Assembly: GCF_003725695.1 (NCBI RefSeq)
Contig: NZ_RJSE01000003.1
Coordinates: 380,006 to 444,005, forward strand
DNA from: Nocardioides marmoriginsengisoli
GTDB taxonomy: Bacteria; Actinomycetota; Actinomycetes; Propionibacteriales; Nocardioidaceae
Length of the DNA: 64,000 nucleotides
Reading direction: 5' to 3'
Shown here: positions 63,223 to 64,000 of the stretch, in pieces
Layout of the letters: every line of letters starts with the position of its first letter
Numbering within the stretch: the first letter of the stretch is position 1
Program-made: the position numbers and the translations under genes
The notes under the pieces: generated by a model
Seen by the model: the letters and a program-made list of their open reading frames with translations, nothing else
The model's database searches: none
What the model was told of the DNA's origin: nothing

Positions 63223-63843
63223 GTGACGACACGCCGTTATGCATTGTTGATCCCCGTCAAGGACGCGCGCAGCGCCAAGACCCGCCTCGGTGTCGGCGAC
63301 GGCGGGCAGCGCGCCCGGCTGATGGCGGCGTTCGCCCAGGACTCGATCGCGGCGGCCGCGGCCAGCCCGTGGGTGTCGGTGTACGTCGTCGGCGACCCGG
63401 ACGCGTTGGCCGACCAGCTCGGCGACCTCGGTGTGCCGGTCCTTCCCGACGAAGGCGGCGGGAGCCTCAACCGCGCGCTCGAGCGTGCCGCCGTACGGAT
63501 CTCCGCGCAGCCGGACCTCGCCGGGGTGGCGGTGATGCTGGCCGATCTCCCGTGCCTGCGTACCGCCGACCTCGACAGCGCCTTCGCGGCGGCGCGCGGA
63601 CGTGCGTACGTCGCCGACGCGGAAGGCTCGGGCACGACCCTGCTGATCGCGCCGGCCGGTACGCCGCTGGACCCCCGCTTCGGTGCCGGGTCGGCGGCGG
63701 CCCACGCGGCGAGCGGTGCCGAGGGGCTGACCGGCGAGTTGTCCTCGTTGCGCCAGGACGTCGACACCACCGACGACCTGGAAGCCGCGCTGCGCTTCGG
63801 CGTCGGCGTGCGCACGGCCCAGGTCGCGTCCAGCCTGCTCTGA
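63223..63843 (+). CDS. cofC: 2-phospho-L-lactate/phosphoenolpyruvate guanylyltransferase
   Basis: CofC/FbiD, 206 residues, starts coenzyme F420 synthesis by joining GMP to phospholactate or phosphoenolpyruvate. LLIPVKDARSAKTRLG is the nucleotide-binding start, VMLADLPCLRTADLD and GSGTTLL follow. I use the GTG at 63223; the ORF can be read 14 codons farther, but that lacks a ribosome-binding site. It is convergent with hupB across a strong hairpin. Confidence 0.93.
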   Translation: MTTRRYALLIPVKDARSAKTRLGVGDGGQRARLMAAFAQDSIAAAAASPWVSVYVVGDPDALADQLGDLGVPVLPDEGGGSLNRALERAAVRISAQPDLAGVAVMLADLPCLRTADLDSAFAAARGRAYVADAEGSGTTLLIAPAGTPLDPRFGAGSAAAHAASGAEGLTGELSSLRQDVDTTDDLEAALRFGVGVRTAQVASSLL

Positions 63844-63855
63844 CCCGAGACGCAG

Positions 63856-63889
63856 CGAACGGCGGCACTCCGAGGAGTGCCGCCGTTCG
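63856..63889. terminator. Bidirectional hairpin between cofC and hupB
   Basis: CGAACGGCGGCACTC (63856-63870) pairs perfectly with GAGTGCCGCCGTTCG (63875-63889) around a four-base loop. It lies between two convergent genes and probably ends both. Confidence 0.75.
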
Positions 63890-63901
63890 TCGTTGCGTGC
63901 G

Positions 63902-64000
63902 TCAGGCCTTCTTGGCGGCCTTCTTTGCCGCCTTCTTGGCCGGCGCCTTCTTCGCAGGAGCCTTCTTGGCCGGAGCCTTCTTGGCTGCGGCCTTCTTGGC
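63902..64000 (-). CDS. hupB: HU-like DNA-binding protein, C-terminal H1-like tail (partial)
   Basis: Only the last 32 codons are in the window. They are repeats of A-K-K-A/P, ending AAKKAAKKA and stop. This lysine/alanine/proline tail is typical of actinobacterial HupB, which compacts DNA; the HU domain lies beyond the edge. Position next to cofC fits actinobacterial order. A different H1-like protein cannot be ruled out from the tail alone. Confidence 0.7.
   Translation of the reverse strand, partial: AKKAAAKKAPAKKAPAKKAPAKKAAKKAAKKA

Overview
The window is high-GC bacterial chromosome carrying housekeeping genes in a typical actinobacterial order (dxr-rip-ispG; rpsB-tsf-pyrH-frr-cdsA-rlmN; rpsP-rimM-trmD-rplS-lepB-rnhB; ffh; smc-ftsY; recG-rsmD-coaD-rpmF-rnc-mutM; thiL, ddl, gpsA, cofC, hupB). 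A TIGR03767-type Tat-exported metallophosphoesterase (a family first named in Propionibacterium), an F420 gene (cofC), an H1-like HupB tail, a SepIVA-like coiled-coil protein and many leaderless genes point to Actinomycetota, most likely order Propionibacteriales and a Nocardioides-like organism. The genus is an inference. No rRNA, tRNA, CRISPR, insertion sequence, prophage or defence cluster was seen.

Layout. 1-4.9 kb: MEP-pathway genes (ispG fragment, rip, dxr), a succinate-semialdehyde-type dehydrogenase and a BtuF-like protein. 5-13.2 kb: the most accessory stretch, with a RIO kinase behind a structured leader, a glycosyltransferase, a LOG protein, a cNMP-binding protein plus class III cyclase pair, the metallophosphoesterase and a ricin-lectin/cutinase. 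13.2-19.8 kb: rlmN, META lipoprotein, cdsA, frr, pyrH, tsf, rpsB. 19.8-32 kb: M23-like protein, then a minus-strand series reading rpsP-khpA-rimM-trmD(GNAT fusion)-rplS-lepB-rnhB-DUF2469-tadE-tadG-yraN-comM-dprA-xerC. 32-41.9 kb: amidohydrolase, ffh, a small membrane protein, then a nitrogen locus amtB-glnK-amtB-glnB-glnD with two AmtB-PII pairs and GlnR-like boxes, and a divergent TetR regulator. 41.9-57.7 kb: ftsY, a 58-aa membrane ORF, thioesterase and smc, then the DAK2-recG-rsmD-coaD-sepIVA-like-DUF177-rpmF-rnc-mutM series, rpmB and thiL. 57.7-64 kb: AsnC-type RAM protein, ddl, a PLP lyase plus double-GNAT pair, gpsA, plsC, cofC and the tail of hupB.

How the genes work together: ffh, ftsY and lepB serve protein export. 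comM, dprA and xerC handle incoming or chromosomal DNA. rpsP, rimM, trmD, khpA and rplS support ribosome and tRNA biogenesis. The amtB/PII/glnD block senses and imports ammonium. gpsA, plsC and cdsA make phospholipid precursors.

The least ordinary signals are: (i) modular palindromic repeats built on CGTTGAGT, placed at stop codons at several loci; (ii) a long stem in the RIO-kinase leader that would hide two ribosome-binding sites; (iii) a TrmD-GNAT fusion; (iv) two tandem AmtB-PII pairs with GlnR-like boxes; (v) a set of leaderless genes with a fixed -10-to-start distance; (vi) similar acidic tails on ribosomal proteins S2 and S16. No wholly new multi-gene system could be demonstrated from sequence alone.
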